Assembly: GCA_903839965.1 (NCBI GenBank) | Contig: CAIMEK010000409.1 | Coordinates: forward strand, 1 to 22,815 | Origin: an uncultured Acetobacteraceae bacterium | Lineage (GTDB): Bacteria; Pseudomonadota; Alphaproteobacteria; Acetobacterales; Acetobacteraceae | DNA length: 22,815 nt | Direction of reading: 5' to 3' | In this document: positions 13,860 through 20,917 of the stretch, in pieces | Layout: every line of letters starts with the position of its first letter | How positions within the stretch are numbered: position 1 is the first letter of the stretch | The notes under the pieces: model-generated | Told to the model about the DNA's origin: nothing | What the model saw: the letters and a program-made list of their open reading frames with translations, nothing else | The model's database searches: none | Translations under genes and position numbers: made by a program

Positions 13860-14480
13860 TCAGGCGCCGCGCACCCGTTGTCGGAGGGCCGCCCGCGCGG
13901 CGGTGGCGTCGCGGCCAAGGGCGATGAGGGAGCGGATCTGCGCGGGATGGCTCGCGAGCGACGCCAGAACGCGCAGGATTCCAATCGCGCCCTGCCGGTC
14001 CAGCGCCACCAGGGCCGCCGGCGGCAGGTTCCGGCCGGCAGGATCGCAAATGGCCCGCAGCGCTGCGAAGGGCATTCCGTGCCGCGCCGCGACGCGGGCC
14101 ACCGGCCCGGTCTCCAGGTCGATGGCCAGCGCGCCGGTGCGTGCAAACAGCCGGGCTTTCTCGGCTGCGGTGGCGGCCACCGTCGTGCCTGCGAGCAGCG
14201 TTCCTCCGCGCAGGCCAAGCGAAGCCGAAAGGTATGGCGCGGTGGCGTAGACCAGGTCGCCATCGAGCACGGCCTCCGGCACGATGATGGCGCCAGGGGC
14301 CAGCACCGGATCGAGACCGCCGGCGAAACCGAAACTGAGCAGTTCATCCACGCCCTGTTCGATCAGCCATTCGGCTGCCGCCACGGCGCCCTCCGGCAGG
14401 CCGCCACCAGCCCGGACCAGGCCAAGCGGACGTGCCAGCCGCGCTTCGGCAATGAGGCCGGTGACGATGCCCAGGGTCAT
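13860..14480 (-). CDS. hpnG: Hopanoid-associated nucleosidase/phosphorylase HpnG
   Basis: A 206-residue member of the nucleoside phosphorylase/MTA-SAH nucleosidase superfamily. In hopanoid synthesis HpnG removes adenine from adenosylhopane, leading to ribosylhopane. Visible features are the N-terminal GIVTGLIAEARLA, LSFGFAGGLDPVLAPG (about residues 48-63), the IVPEAVLDGD strand, and AIDLETGPVARVA (about 118-130), equivalent to the DMEGAA region of MTAN. RAICDPAGRNLPP follows, as in HpnG proteins. It is convergent with hpnH with no intergenic base: the two stops form TGATCA (13857-13862). In many hopanoid clusters hpnG follows hpnH on the same strand, so this inverted arrangement separates its control from hpnH. 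Confidence 0.9.
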   Translation of the reverse strand: MTLGIVTGLIAEARLARPLGLVRAGGGLPEGAVAAAEWLIEQGVDELLSFGFAGGLDPVLAPGAIIVPEAVLDGDLVYATAPYLSASLGLRGGTLLAGTTVAATAAEKARLFARTGALAIDLETGPVARVAARHGMPFAALRAICDPAGRNLPPAALVALDRQGAIGILRVLASLASHPAQIRSLIALGRDATAARAALRQRVRGA

Positions 14481-14644
14481 GCGGTCTGCCCAGGATCGGT
14501 TGGACTCGGGATTTGCGAACAGGAATGCTTCATGAGCGTCTCAGCCATCGGCAGGCGTGCACTGTGATACGCGCTATAAGACGGCGCGCCGGCATCGATT
14601 CGCGCCGGAGCCGAATGCATCATGCCGCGGATGGGACGCTGATC

Positions 14645-15706
14645 ATGCAAATCGCCGAACTCGATAGCCCTTCGGTGCTGATCGACCTTGATATCATGGA
14701 GCGCAACCTGCGGCGCTGGCAGGAGCATTGCAATGCCGCGGGCATCGCCAGCCGGCCGCATGTGAAGACCCACAAGATCCCGGAATTGGCGCGACTGCAG
14801 ATTTCGCTTGGGGCGAAAGGCATCAATTGCCAGAAGCTGGGCGAGGCCGAGGTAATGGCTGACGCCGGCCTGGACGACATACTGGTGTCGTTCAACCTGA
14901 TTGGCGCGGCGAAACTGGCTCGCGCCGTGGCGTTGGCGAGGCGAATCAAGCTGTCCGTGGTGTGCGACAACGATGTGGTGGCGGATGGGCTTTCCGATGC
15001 TTTCGCTGCCGCCGGGATGCGGCTCGACGTGCTGGCGGAAGTGGATACCGGGGGAGCCCGCAACGGCCTGCAGACCCCGCAAGATGTGGTTGCATTCGCC
15101 GAACGGCTGTCCAACCGACCCGGCCTCCGCTTCGCCGGACTGATGACCTATCCCCCCAAGGGGAAGGTGGCGGAGGTGCGGGCCTTCCTGTCCGAGGCGG
15201 GCGAGCTTTGCCGCCGCCAGGGGCTTGAACCGAAGGTGGTCAGCACCGGCGGCACGCCGGACATGTGGAAGGCTTCGGGTTACGGGGGGGTGACCGAGCA
15301 TCGGGCCGGTACATACATCTACAACGACCGCATGATGGTGGCCGCCGGCGCGGCGACGCTGGAGGACTGCGCCATGACGGTGCTGGCCACCGTGGTAAGC
15401 CGACCTACGCCGGACCGCGCCGTCCTCGATAGCGGGGCGAAATCGCTGGCGGCGGACCTGCTTGGTCCGGGCCGGGGCCACGGCCATATCCGCGAATACC
15501 CGGATGCGCTGATCGAGCAGTTGCATGAGGAGCACGGCGTTGTGGACCTGTCGCGCTGCACGGGGAGGCCAGCGATCGGCGAGCGCCTGCGCATCGTGCC
15601 CAACCACACGTGCGTCGTAACCAACCTGCACGACCGGGTGTGGGGTGTGCGCGGCGAGACGGTGGAAAAGGCGTGGGATGTCGCAGCCCGCGGCAGGAGC
15701 ACGTGA
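14645..15706 (+). CDS. Fold-type III PLP enzyme, D-threonine aldolase / D-serine dehydratase (DSD1-like) family
   Basis: A 353-residue protein with an alanine-racemase-type TIM barrel and a C-terminal D-serine-dehydratase-like domain. It opens with AELDSPSVLIDLDIMERNL. The PLP lysine lies in RPHVKTHKIPEL (residues 37-48), and the C-terminal metal site is NHTC (His321, Cys323), the spacing of known Zn-dependent D-serine dehydratases. STGGTPDMWKASG and EHRAGTYIYNDRMM are also family blocks. It likely acts on a D-beta-hydroxy amino acid; aldolase and dehydratase activities cannot be told apart here. ATG 14645 (GGGA 9 nt upstream) fits family N-termini better than ATG 14615. A TATAAG at 14575-14580 and a 7-bp hairpin (14582-14588 with 14601-14607) lie in the leader, divergent from hpnG. 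Confidence 0.88.
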   Translation: MQIAELDSPSVLIDLDIMERNLRRWQEHCNAAGIASRPHVKTHKIPELARLQISLGAKGINCQKLGEAEVMADAGLDDILVSFNLIGAAKLARAVALARRIKLSVVCDNDVVADGLSDAFAAAGMRLDVLAEVDTGGARNGLQTPQDVVAFAERLSNRPGLRFAGLMTYPPKGKVAEVRAFLSEAGELCRRQGLEPKVVSTGGTPDMWKASGYGGVTEHRAGTYIYNDRMMVAAGAATLEDCAMTVLATVVSRPTPDRAVLDSGAKSLAADLLGPGRGHGHIREYPDALIEQLHEEHGVVDLSRCTGRPAIGERLRIVPNHTCVVTNLHDRVWGVRGETVEKAWDVAARGRST

Positions 15707-15762
15707 AGCCGTTGTCGGGCGGGATGGATACCGCGCGGGAAGAGAATGAAGCCGACACGGCT
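15707..15762 (+). terminator. Stem-loop directly after the PLP-enzyme gene
   Basis: AGCCGTTGTCGG (15707-15718) pairs with CCGACACGGCT (15752-15762) as an 11-bp stem with one bulged T, beginning at the base after the TGA stop. The loop is about 33 nt, and only CTTGTATT follows, so it is a weak intrinsic terminator candidate or a processing structure. The rest of the 178-bp gap to the next gene shows no confident promoter. Confidence 0.35.
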
Positions 15763-15884
15763 CTTGTATTGGGTGCCGTGGATGCTTAGGGTGCAATTGG
15801 GCAATGGTTGCCAGGCTAACTGTAACTAAGAGCCTGACATTGCAGCCAGTTGTCCTCGGAGATCAGGTCGTAGAGGGCGCCAAG

Positions 15885-17399
15885 ATGACCATGAAGAGAC
15901 TGAAATACTGCGTTGGAAACGAGTGGATTGAATCCAAGGCAGAAAAGTTCATGCCCATCATGAACCCGTCCACCGGCGAGCAGATCGCCGAGACGCCCTG
16001 TTGCTCCGTGGCGGAAGTTTCCGAGGCCGTCGAATCCGCGGCGCGGGCATTTCCGGCCTGGTCGTCCACACCGATACCGCTCCGGATCCAGGTCATGTTC
16101 CGGTTCAAGCGACTGCTCGACGAGCATCTCGAGGAACTTACCCTGCTGCTCGCGACCGAAATGGGCAAGGTGCTGGAAGAGGCGCGCGGCGACGTGCTGA
16201 AGGCCGTCGAAGTGGTCGAGTGCTCCTGTGCGACCCACTACCTGATGCAGGGCGACACGTGCATGAACGTGTCGAACGGGTACGATACGGTATCGTATCG
16301 CGAGCCACTCGGGGTGTTTGTCGGTATTGCCCCGTACAACTTCCCGGCCATGATTCCCATGGGCTGGATGATCCCGTTCGCCATCACCACCGGCAATACG
16401 TTCGTGCTGAAGGCGGCCTCGATGGTGCCGCAGACCGCGATGCGGATGCTGGAACTGCTGATCGAAGCCGGATTGCCGAAAGGTGTGGTCAACCTGGTGA
16501 CGTGCAGCCGGCTGGAGGCCGAAACCCTGCTGACGCATCCGCTGGTCAAGGGGATCTGCTTCGTCGGATCCGCGTCGGTTGGGCAGAGCATCTATCAGAC
16601 GGCCGCCGGCGCGGGCAAACGTGTGCAGGCGCTGACCGAGGCCAAGAACCACGCGCTGGTGCTCAAGGATTGCATCCTGGAGCGGACGGTTCGGGGGATC
16701 ATCAATTCCACATACGGCTGCGCCGGCCAGCGTTGCATGGCGCTGCCTGTGGTCTGCGTCGAGGACTCCATCGCTGACCGGTTCGTGGCGATGTTGACAA
16801 AGTTCTCCAAGGAGATGCGCGTCGGACCGGCTTATCTGCCGACATCGCAGCTCGGCCCGCTGGTTTCGGCCGGGCAGAAGGACTGGGTGGAGAAATGCAT
16901 CGCGCGTGGTGTCAAGGAAGGGGCGGACCTGATTCTTGACGGGCGCAATGTTTATGTTAGCGGCTACGAAGGCGGTTATTACGTTGGCCCGACCATCTTC
17001 GACCATGTGAAGCCTGGCCACTTTGTCGGCGATCAGGAAATCTTCGGCCCCGTTACTTGCATCAAGCGGGTCAAGGATTTCGAGGAAGGCCTCGCGATCA
17101 TGAACGCCAACGAGTTCGCCAACGGCTCGTGCATCTATACGAGTTCCGGACACTTTGCCCGTGAATTTGCCCGCCGTAGCGACGGCGGCATGGTCGGCAT
17201 CAATGTCGGCATTCCCGTGCCGTACTCGATCTTTCCGTTCTGTGGACACAAGAGGTCGTTCTTCGGCGACCTGCATACAATGGGCAAGGACGGCGTGGCC
17301 TTCTACACCGAGACCAAGAGCGTGACGTCCGTGTGGTTCACCGAAGAGCACGCGAGCCAGACGGTCAGCACGTGGGATGGAACGCTCACCCGCGGCTGA
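15885..17399 (+). CDS. Aldehyde dehydrogenase, methylmalonate-semialdehyde-dehydrogenase-like (CoA-acylating)
   Basis: A 504-residue ALDH-superfamily protein closest in pattern to MmsA/IolA, which convert (methyl)malonate semialdehyde to propionyl- or acetyl-CoA in valine, pyrimidine and inositol breakdown. Visible: MNPSTGEQIAETP, GIAPYNFPAMIPMGWMIPFA (Asn152), CFVGSASVGQSIY, the AKNH motif that replaces the usual ALDH glutamate region (253-256), catalytic Cys284 in GQRCMA, and EIFGPVTCIKRV. The motif before AKNH is LTE instead of the usual GG-type, and the chain is unusually cysteine-rich, so it may be a divergent subfamily with another semialdehyde substrate. ATG 15885 was chosen because GAGGGC precedes it and the family N-terminus follows; an earlier ATG at 15804 adds 27 unrelated residues. 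Confidence 0.85.
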   Translation: MTMKRLKYCVGNEWIESKAEKFMPIMNPSTGEQIAETPCCSVAEVSEAVESAARAFPAWSSTPIPLRIQVMFRFKRLLDEHLEELTLLLATEMGKVLEEARGDVLKAVEVVECSCATHYLMQGDTCMNVSNGYDTVSYREPLGVFVGIAPYNFPAMIPMGWMIPFAITTGNTFVLKAASMVPQTAMRMLELLIEAGLPKGVVNLVTCSRLEAETLLTHPLVKGICFVGSASVGQSIYQTAAGAGKRVQALTEAKNHALVLKDCILERTVRGIINSTYGCAGQRCMALPVVCVEDSIADRFVAMLTKFSKEMRVGPAYLPTSQLGPLVSAGQKDWVEKCIARGVKEGADLILDGRNVYVSGYEGGYYVGPTIFDHVKPGHFVGDQEIFGPVTCIKRVKDFEEGLAIMNANEFANGSCIYTSSGHFAREFARRSDGGMVGINVGIPVPYSIFPFCGHKRSFFGDLHTMGKDGVAFYTETKSVTSVWFTEEHASQTVSTWDGTLTRG

Positions 17400-17442
17400 G
17401 GGGTCGGCGGCGTCGTCGAGCACATGGCAATGATGGCACGAT

Positions 17443-17474
17443 GCGGCGGTCCACATCCGGTTGGTGGCCGCCGC
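17443..17474 (+). terminator. Strong hairpin downstream of the aldehyde dehydrogenase gene
   Basis: GCGGCGG-T-CCAC (17443-17454) pairs with GTGG-CCGCCGC (17464-17474) as an 11-bp stem with a single bulge and 9-nt loop. It begins 43 nt after the TGA at 17399. No T tract follows, so it may protect the mRNA 3' end or aid factor-dependent termination. The rest of 17400-17588 holds nothing I can name. Confidence 0.3.
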
Positions 17475-17588
17475 TCGGGTCGTGGGCGTGCGGCTTCGCG
17501 GGGGCATGTCGCGAGAGCGTGACCCGTCGCCGCGACGCTGGCATTGCTCCTGCGGTGTGGCTAGCATCGCGAGATGAAGGAGACACGG

Positions 17589-17609
17589 ATGACGCCTGCC
17601 GATGAGTGA
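17589..17609 (+). CDS. Six-codon candidate leader peptide (MTPADE) overlapping the next start
   Basis: ATG at 17589 has an AAGGAG Shine-Dalgarno 6 nt upstream and encodes Met-Thr-Pro-Ala-Asp-Glu, then TGA at 17607-17609. The ATG of the following small gene (17602) lies inside this mini-ORF in another frame and has no close ribosome binding site of its own. Ribosomes finishing the leader could re-initiate at 17602. The alternative is that the same Shine-Dalgarno sequence serves 17602 at a poor spacing of about 19 nt. Confidence 0.35.
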   Translation: MTPADE

Positions 17610-17886
17610 GGTGATAGCGCTCAGCCGCGCCCGCGACGATACGATGTGGGCAGTCGTGGCGAATATCGGCAAGTCCAGCCGGGTCGCCGAGATTTATCCT
17701 ACCCGCATGGCCGCCCTGGCCGATCGCACTTGGCGCGCGCAGCAGGTGCAGGCCTATGCCGACCTCCTGGAAAGCTGCCGGCAAGGGATGCCGAGGTACA
17801 GTGTCGTGCCAATGCGGCGCGCGGACCTGCCGCGCAAGTGGAAGCCTTTGCCCGCGCTGGGTTTCTTGCGCGGGCTTTTTGTTTGA
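17602..17886 (+). CDS. Small hypothetical protein running into its own terminator
   Basis: A 94-residue protein I do not recognise. It opens MSEVIALSRARDDTMWAVVANIG, has no signal peptide or membrane helix, a central charged/aromatic region (DRTWRAQQVQAYADLLESC) and a basic MRRADLPRKWK stretch. The ATG at 17602 is the only good start, because an in-frame stop lies at 17590-17592. The final nine residues and the stop are encoded by an intrinsic terminator (17850-17884). Codon use resembles the neighbours until the terminator. The product may therefore end differently from the open frame, or the locus may act partly as RNA. It is convergent with the penicillin-acylase gene, 20 bp away. Confidence 0.5.
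   Translation: MSEVIALSRARDDTMWAVVANIGKSSRVAEIYPTRMAALADRTWRAQQVQAYADLLESCRQGMPRYSVVPMRRADLPRKWKPLPALGFLRGLFV
17850..17884 (+). terminator. Intrinsic terminator overlapping the end of the small ORF
   Basis: A perfect 8-bp GC stem (GCCCGCGC 17850-17857 with GCGCGGGC 17868-17875) with a 10-nt loop is followed by TTTTTGTTTG. This is the most canonical rho-independent terminator in the window, active on the plus strand only because the minus strand has no T tract. It would also stop read-through from the aldehyde dehydrogenase gene into the antisense side of the hydrolase gene. Confidence 0.85.
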
Positions 17887-17906
17887 GGAGGCTGCGCTTC
17901 GGGTCT

Positions 17907-20240
17907 TCAGGGTGAGGCGGTGATCGTAGTGCTGCTTTCCACTTCGAGCGCCTCGCGCCTGAGCTGGACCACGTGGTACTCGCCGCGTAGCCAGGGCCCG
18001 AACTGATCGCGGTAGTGCGGACTGCCCGGCACGCCGGAATTGCCGATATTCTGCACCGCAAGGAACGAGTCCGGCGCCGACAGATCGACCACCATGCGAT
18101 ACTCAGCGCCCGAACTCGCGGCGTGAGGCGGGAGTTCGCCGCCGGTATTGCGCACCGTGTGCGATCCGCCATCCACCGGCGCCGGCCCGATCTGCAGCGC
18201 GTCGGCGAGCGCGGGGGTGGTGGCCGGGTGGCGCCAGTGCGCCGTGTGCACCGCATCCCATCGCCAGCCCGATGGATCGTCCCCCAGTCGGCCTCGCAAC
18301 GTGGCCACGGCCTGACGGGCAACCACCCGCACCGTGGCAGAGGTGCCTGCGGGAAAGTACGAGAGGCCATCGTTTTCCAGCAGCGTGGCGCCGAGCCCGG
18401 TCTGCTGCATGGTGAGGTCGAGCAGGCGCTCGGGAAGATACTGGGCGGTCACGGTCCGCTGCCAGATGAACATGAAGGTCTCGAAGACCGTCGGCGCGGC
18501 GCTTGCCAGCGTGTAATGCCCGTCCCAGCCTGACAAGGCCGCCACCAGGGGGGCAAGATCGGGGTCCGAGCGACCGGCGAGGTGGCGCAGGATGTGCGGT
18601 GTGAGCCGCGCCGCGCGGGCGTTCTTGACGTCGTTCTGAAATTGGATGTTGGCGTCGCGACCGAGCGTGCCGGCCGCGAACGCCTCGTCCATGCGTACGC
18701 CGCGATGACCCTGTGAATAGGCGCCATAGATCGGCCTGGCATCGCTCGTGGGTACGGGGCGCTGGTTGGCACTGGCAAGATAGCCGCGGGCCGGATCGGC
18801 GCAACTGGGCAGGTCGTCGAAGGGGATATAACCGACCCAGCGGTCGGCCGGGTTGGCGGCGTCGCGGTAGCCGGGGATGATTCGGCCGCGCACGGGAATG
18901 CGGCCGGCCATCTGATAGCCGATGGTGCCGCTGCGGTCGGCGAATATCCAGTTGAAGACCGGCAACGCCCAGTCGCGCAGCGTGTCACGGAATTGCTGCC
19001 AGGACTGGGCACGCGACAGGCCGATTATCGCGCGTAGGTCGTCGAGATGCTCCATGCCGACCCAGAGGAGCGAGAGCGGAGGATTGCCGGCATGGTCGAG
19101 CGGGGGCACCAGCGCATTCACCACCGGGCCGCGCACGGTCGAGCGGATGGTGAGGCTGCGGGTTGCTTCGCCACGCACCGGAATGGCGACTTCGCGGCTT
19201 TCGAACTCCCGCCAGGTGTCGCCGTCGCGGTAGCGGCCGGGATCGGCGGGGTCGACTTCCTCGCGGTAAAGGTCGCGGGTGGAGCCCATGTTGTTGGTCA
19301 GCGCCCAGGCGGCGGTGCCGTTGCTGCCCCACCAGAGTCCCGGAAGCCCGGGATGGCCGCAACCCGCGGCGTTGTCCTCGGGACCGTGCAGGGCGAACTC
19401 GTACCAGGAGGAGGGCACCCAGAACGGCTGATGGGGATCGCCGCAAAGGATCGGGAGGCCGGTGCCAGTGCGGTTTCCGGCGATCGCCCAGTTGTTGCTG
19501 CCGGTCGCGTCGTCGGTGCCGCTGACGTGGGGAGCGGGATAGCCGCCGGCGTCGGGCAGGATGACGTTCTCCGACGCCTCGGGGGTCAGATAGAACGTTC
19601 GCAGCGCGGCGGGGAAGAAACGGGCGCATTCTGCGGCCGACAGGCGGTCGATGCGTCCGTTCAGCGACCACCAGAAACCGCGCGCGATGGCGATGACGCA
19701 GCGCAGCGTGAACGGGGCCGGCCGGTAGCCGAGCAGGCGGAACTCCACCGGTAGGTCATCGCCAGCGATCTCGATGAAGCAATTGATGCCGGCGACCATG
19801 GCGTTGACCACGGCCCGCGTGGACGGGTCGACCGCGTCGGTTTCGCGGGTGCAGATCTCGTCCAGCCCGACCGTCAAATGGGCGGCATCGGCCGCGACGT
19901 AACCTGGGCCGAGGATTTCCGCCTGCCGGCCGAGCGCGCGGCGGCGCAACCGATCCATTTGCCACAGCCGGTCCTGCGCCATGGCGAAGCCGAGCCCGAA
20001 ATGGAGGTCGGCGGTCGTGGCGGCATAGATATGCGGGACGCCGGCTCGGTCGCGCAGGATCTCCACCGTTCCGCCGACCTGGCCGGTGAGTGTGCGGTCG
20101 CCGATGGCCGCCGACCGGGCCAGCCAATCGTCGCGCAGGGATGCGAACTCCGCCGGGGCAACACCGGCGGCCAGGCAGATGGCGTCGATTGGCTGGGAGG
20201 AACGCAAGGCAGCAAGCAGTGCGGCGTCATCGACCGGCAT
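17907..20240 (-). CDS. Penicillin acylase family protein (Ntn hydrolase)
   Basis: A protein of about 777 residues with the penicillin G acylase/AHL acylase architecture: N-terminal alpha-chain region (VEILRDRAGVPHIYA, FGLGFAMAQDRLWQMDRLRR), then the autocleavage site before the nucleophile in TGSNNWAIAGNRTGTG (Ser248 from ATG 20240), and beta-chain motifs GDPHQPF, LTNNMGSTRDLYREE and ASANQRPVP. Family members cleave amide bonds of beta-lactams, acyl-homoserine lactones or other N-acyl compounds; the substrate is unknown. ATG 20240 (AAAGGA 9 nt upstream) is favoured over ATG 20264. Neither start gives a signal peptide, which is unusual because many relatives are periplasmic. It follows holC on the same strand by about 150 bp. 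Confidence 0.9.
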   Translation of the reverse strand: MPVDDAALLAALRSSQPIDAICLAAGVAPAEFASLRDDWLARSAAIGDRTLTGQVGGTVEILRDRAGVPHIYAATTADLHFGLGFAMAQDRLWQMDRLRRRALGRQAEILGPGYVAADAAHLTVGLDEICTRETDAVDPSTRAVVNAMVAGINCFIEIAGDDLPVEFRLLGYRPAPFTLRCVIAIARGFWWSLNGRIDRLSAAECARFFPAALRTFYLTPEASENVILPDAGGYPAPHVSGTDDATGSNNWAIAGNRTGTGLPILCGDPHQPFWVPSSWYEFALHGPEDNAAGCGHPGLPGLWWGSNGTAAWALTNNMGSTRDLYREEVDPADPGRYRDGDTWREFESREVAIPVRGEATRSLTIRSTVRGPVVNALVPPLDHAGNPPLSLLWVGMEHLDDLRAIIGLSRAQSWQQFRDTLRDWALPVFNWIFADRSGTIGYQMAGRIPVRGRIIPGYRDAANPADRWVGYIPFDDLPSCADPARGYLASANQRPVPTSDARPIYGAYSQGHRGVRMDEAFAAGTLGRDANIQFQNDVKNARAARLTPHILRHLAGRSDPDLAPLVAALSGWDGHYTLASAAPTVFETFMFIWQRTVTAQYLPERLLDLTMQQTGLGATLLENDGLSYFPAGTSATVRVVARQAVATLRGRLGDDPSGWRWDAVHTAHWRHPATTPALADALQIGPAPVDGGSHTVRNTGGELPPHAASSGAEYRMVVDLSAPDSFLAVQNIGNSGVPGSPHYRDQFGPWLRGEYHVVQLRREALEVESSTTITASP

Positions 20241-20392
20241 CACGAAGCGTCCTTTGGTTCTCATCGGCGATGGCCGTGTGCAGCCTGCGCAAAGCGGTCA
20301 GACCGGCCGGCGAGCAGATAGAATGCGATCGGGAGCATCGGCTCCGCCCGTTGCTGAGCGCGGAGAATGCAAGCATGGCTTGGGCGGCGGGG

Positions 20393-20878
20393 CTAGGGGG
20401 CACCGGCGGGCGCGGCGGCCACTTGCGCCTTGCGCTCCCAACCTCGTGGGGTCTGCTGCCAGTAGGCGAGCGTGTGGCCAGCCGTACGGGCGGCGGCCCA
20501 ACGGCGCCGTGCCGCCTGCACGGAGGCTTCGTCGGCACCGTCGAACAGATCAAAGATCCGTTCGTAGCGATCGAGCCGCGCGCTCTCGGTGCCGTCCAGG
20601 AGGAACAGGAAGCGGGCAGCATTTGGGGCACCGTCATCCGGCTCCGCGGCGGCGAGCCAGATCGGCTGCAACTCGGCATTGCCCGCGTCGGCCGTGCCGT
20701 GCGGCAACCAGTCGGGTTCAGGGCAGAGCCACAGCGCGGTATCGAGGGCCGCCACCCGTTCGCTGCTGCCGCAGAGCACCAGGGCGCGTTGGCCCGCTGC
20801 GAGCGTACGGCCCAGCAGTTGCGGCAGCGCCTGGTCGGCCCTGGTGCGGGTCAGGTGGTAGAATCCGATTTCGGCCAT
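20393..20878 (-). CDS. holC: DNA polymerase III chi subunit
   Basis: A 161-residue cytosolic protein of the HolC family, the clamp-loader subunit that links the replisome to SSB. Typical features are the start MAEIGFYHLTRT, QALPQLLGRTLAAGQRALVLCGS (residues 17-39), the ALWLCPEPDWLPHGTAD block (48-64), QPIWLA, and the later RYERIFDLFDGADEASVQAARRRWAAAR. The C-terminal 20 residues are Ala/Pro-rich and not conserved in kind. It sits 39 bp after pepA on the same strand, the common pepA-holC order in proteobacteria, which supports both calls. The ribosome binding site is weak (GGA). Confidence 0.92.
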   Translation of the reverse strand: MAEIGFYHLTRTRADQALPQLLGRTLAAGQRALVLCGSSERVAALDTALWLCPEPDWLPHGTADAGNAELQPIWLAAAEPDDGAPNAARFLFLLDGTESARLDRYERIFDLFDGADEASVQAARRRWAAARTAGHTLAYWQQTPRGWERKAQVAAAPAGAP

Positions 20879-20917
20879 TGATTTTTTCCGGGTGTGGCGG
20901 GAGCCTGGCGACGGTCG

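Noticed and set aside
15816..17672. 618-codon open frame antisense to the aldehyde dehydrogenase gene
   Set aside because: It mirrors a well-supported enzyme gene. His/Arg/Gly-rich composition without domains is typical of GC-rich shadow frames.
17850..17875. Terminator acting also on the penicillin-acylase transcript
   Set aside because: On the minus strand the hairpin is followed by AAAGGC and not a T tract, so intrinsic termination in that direction is not supported.
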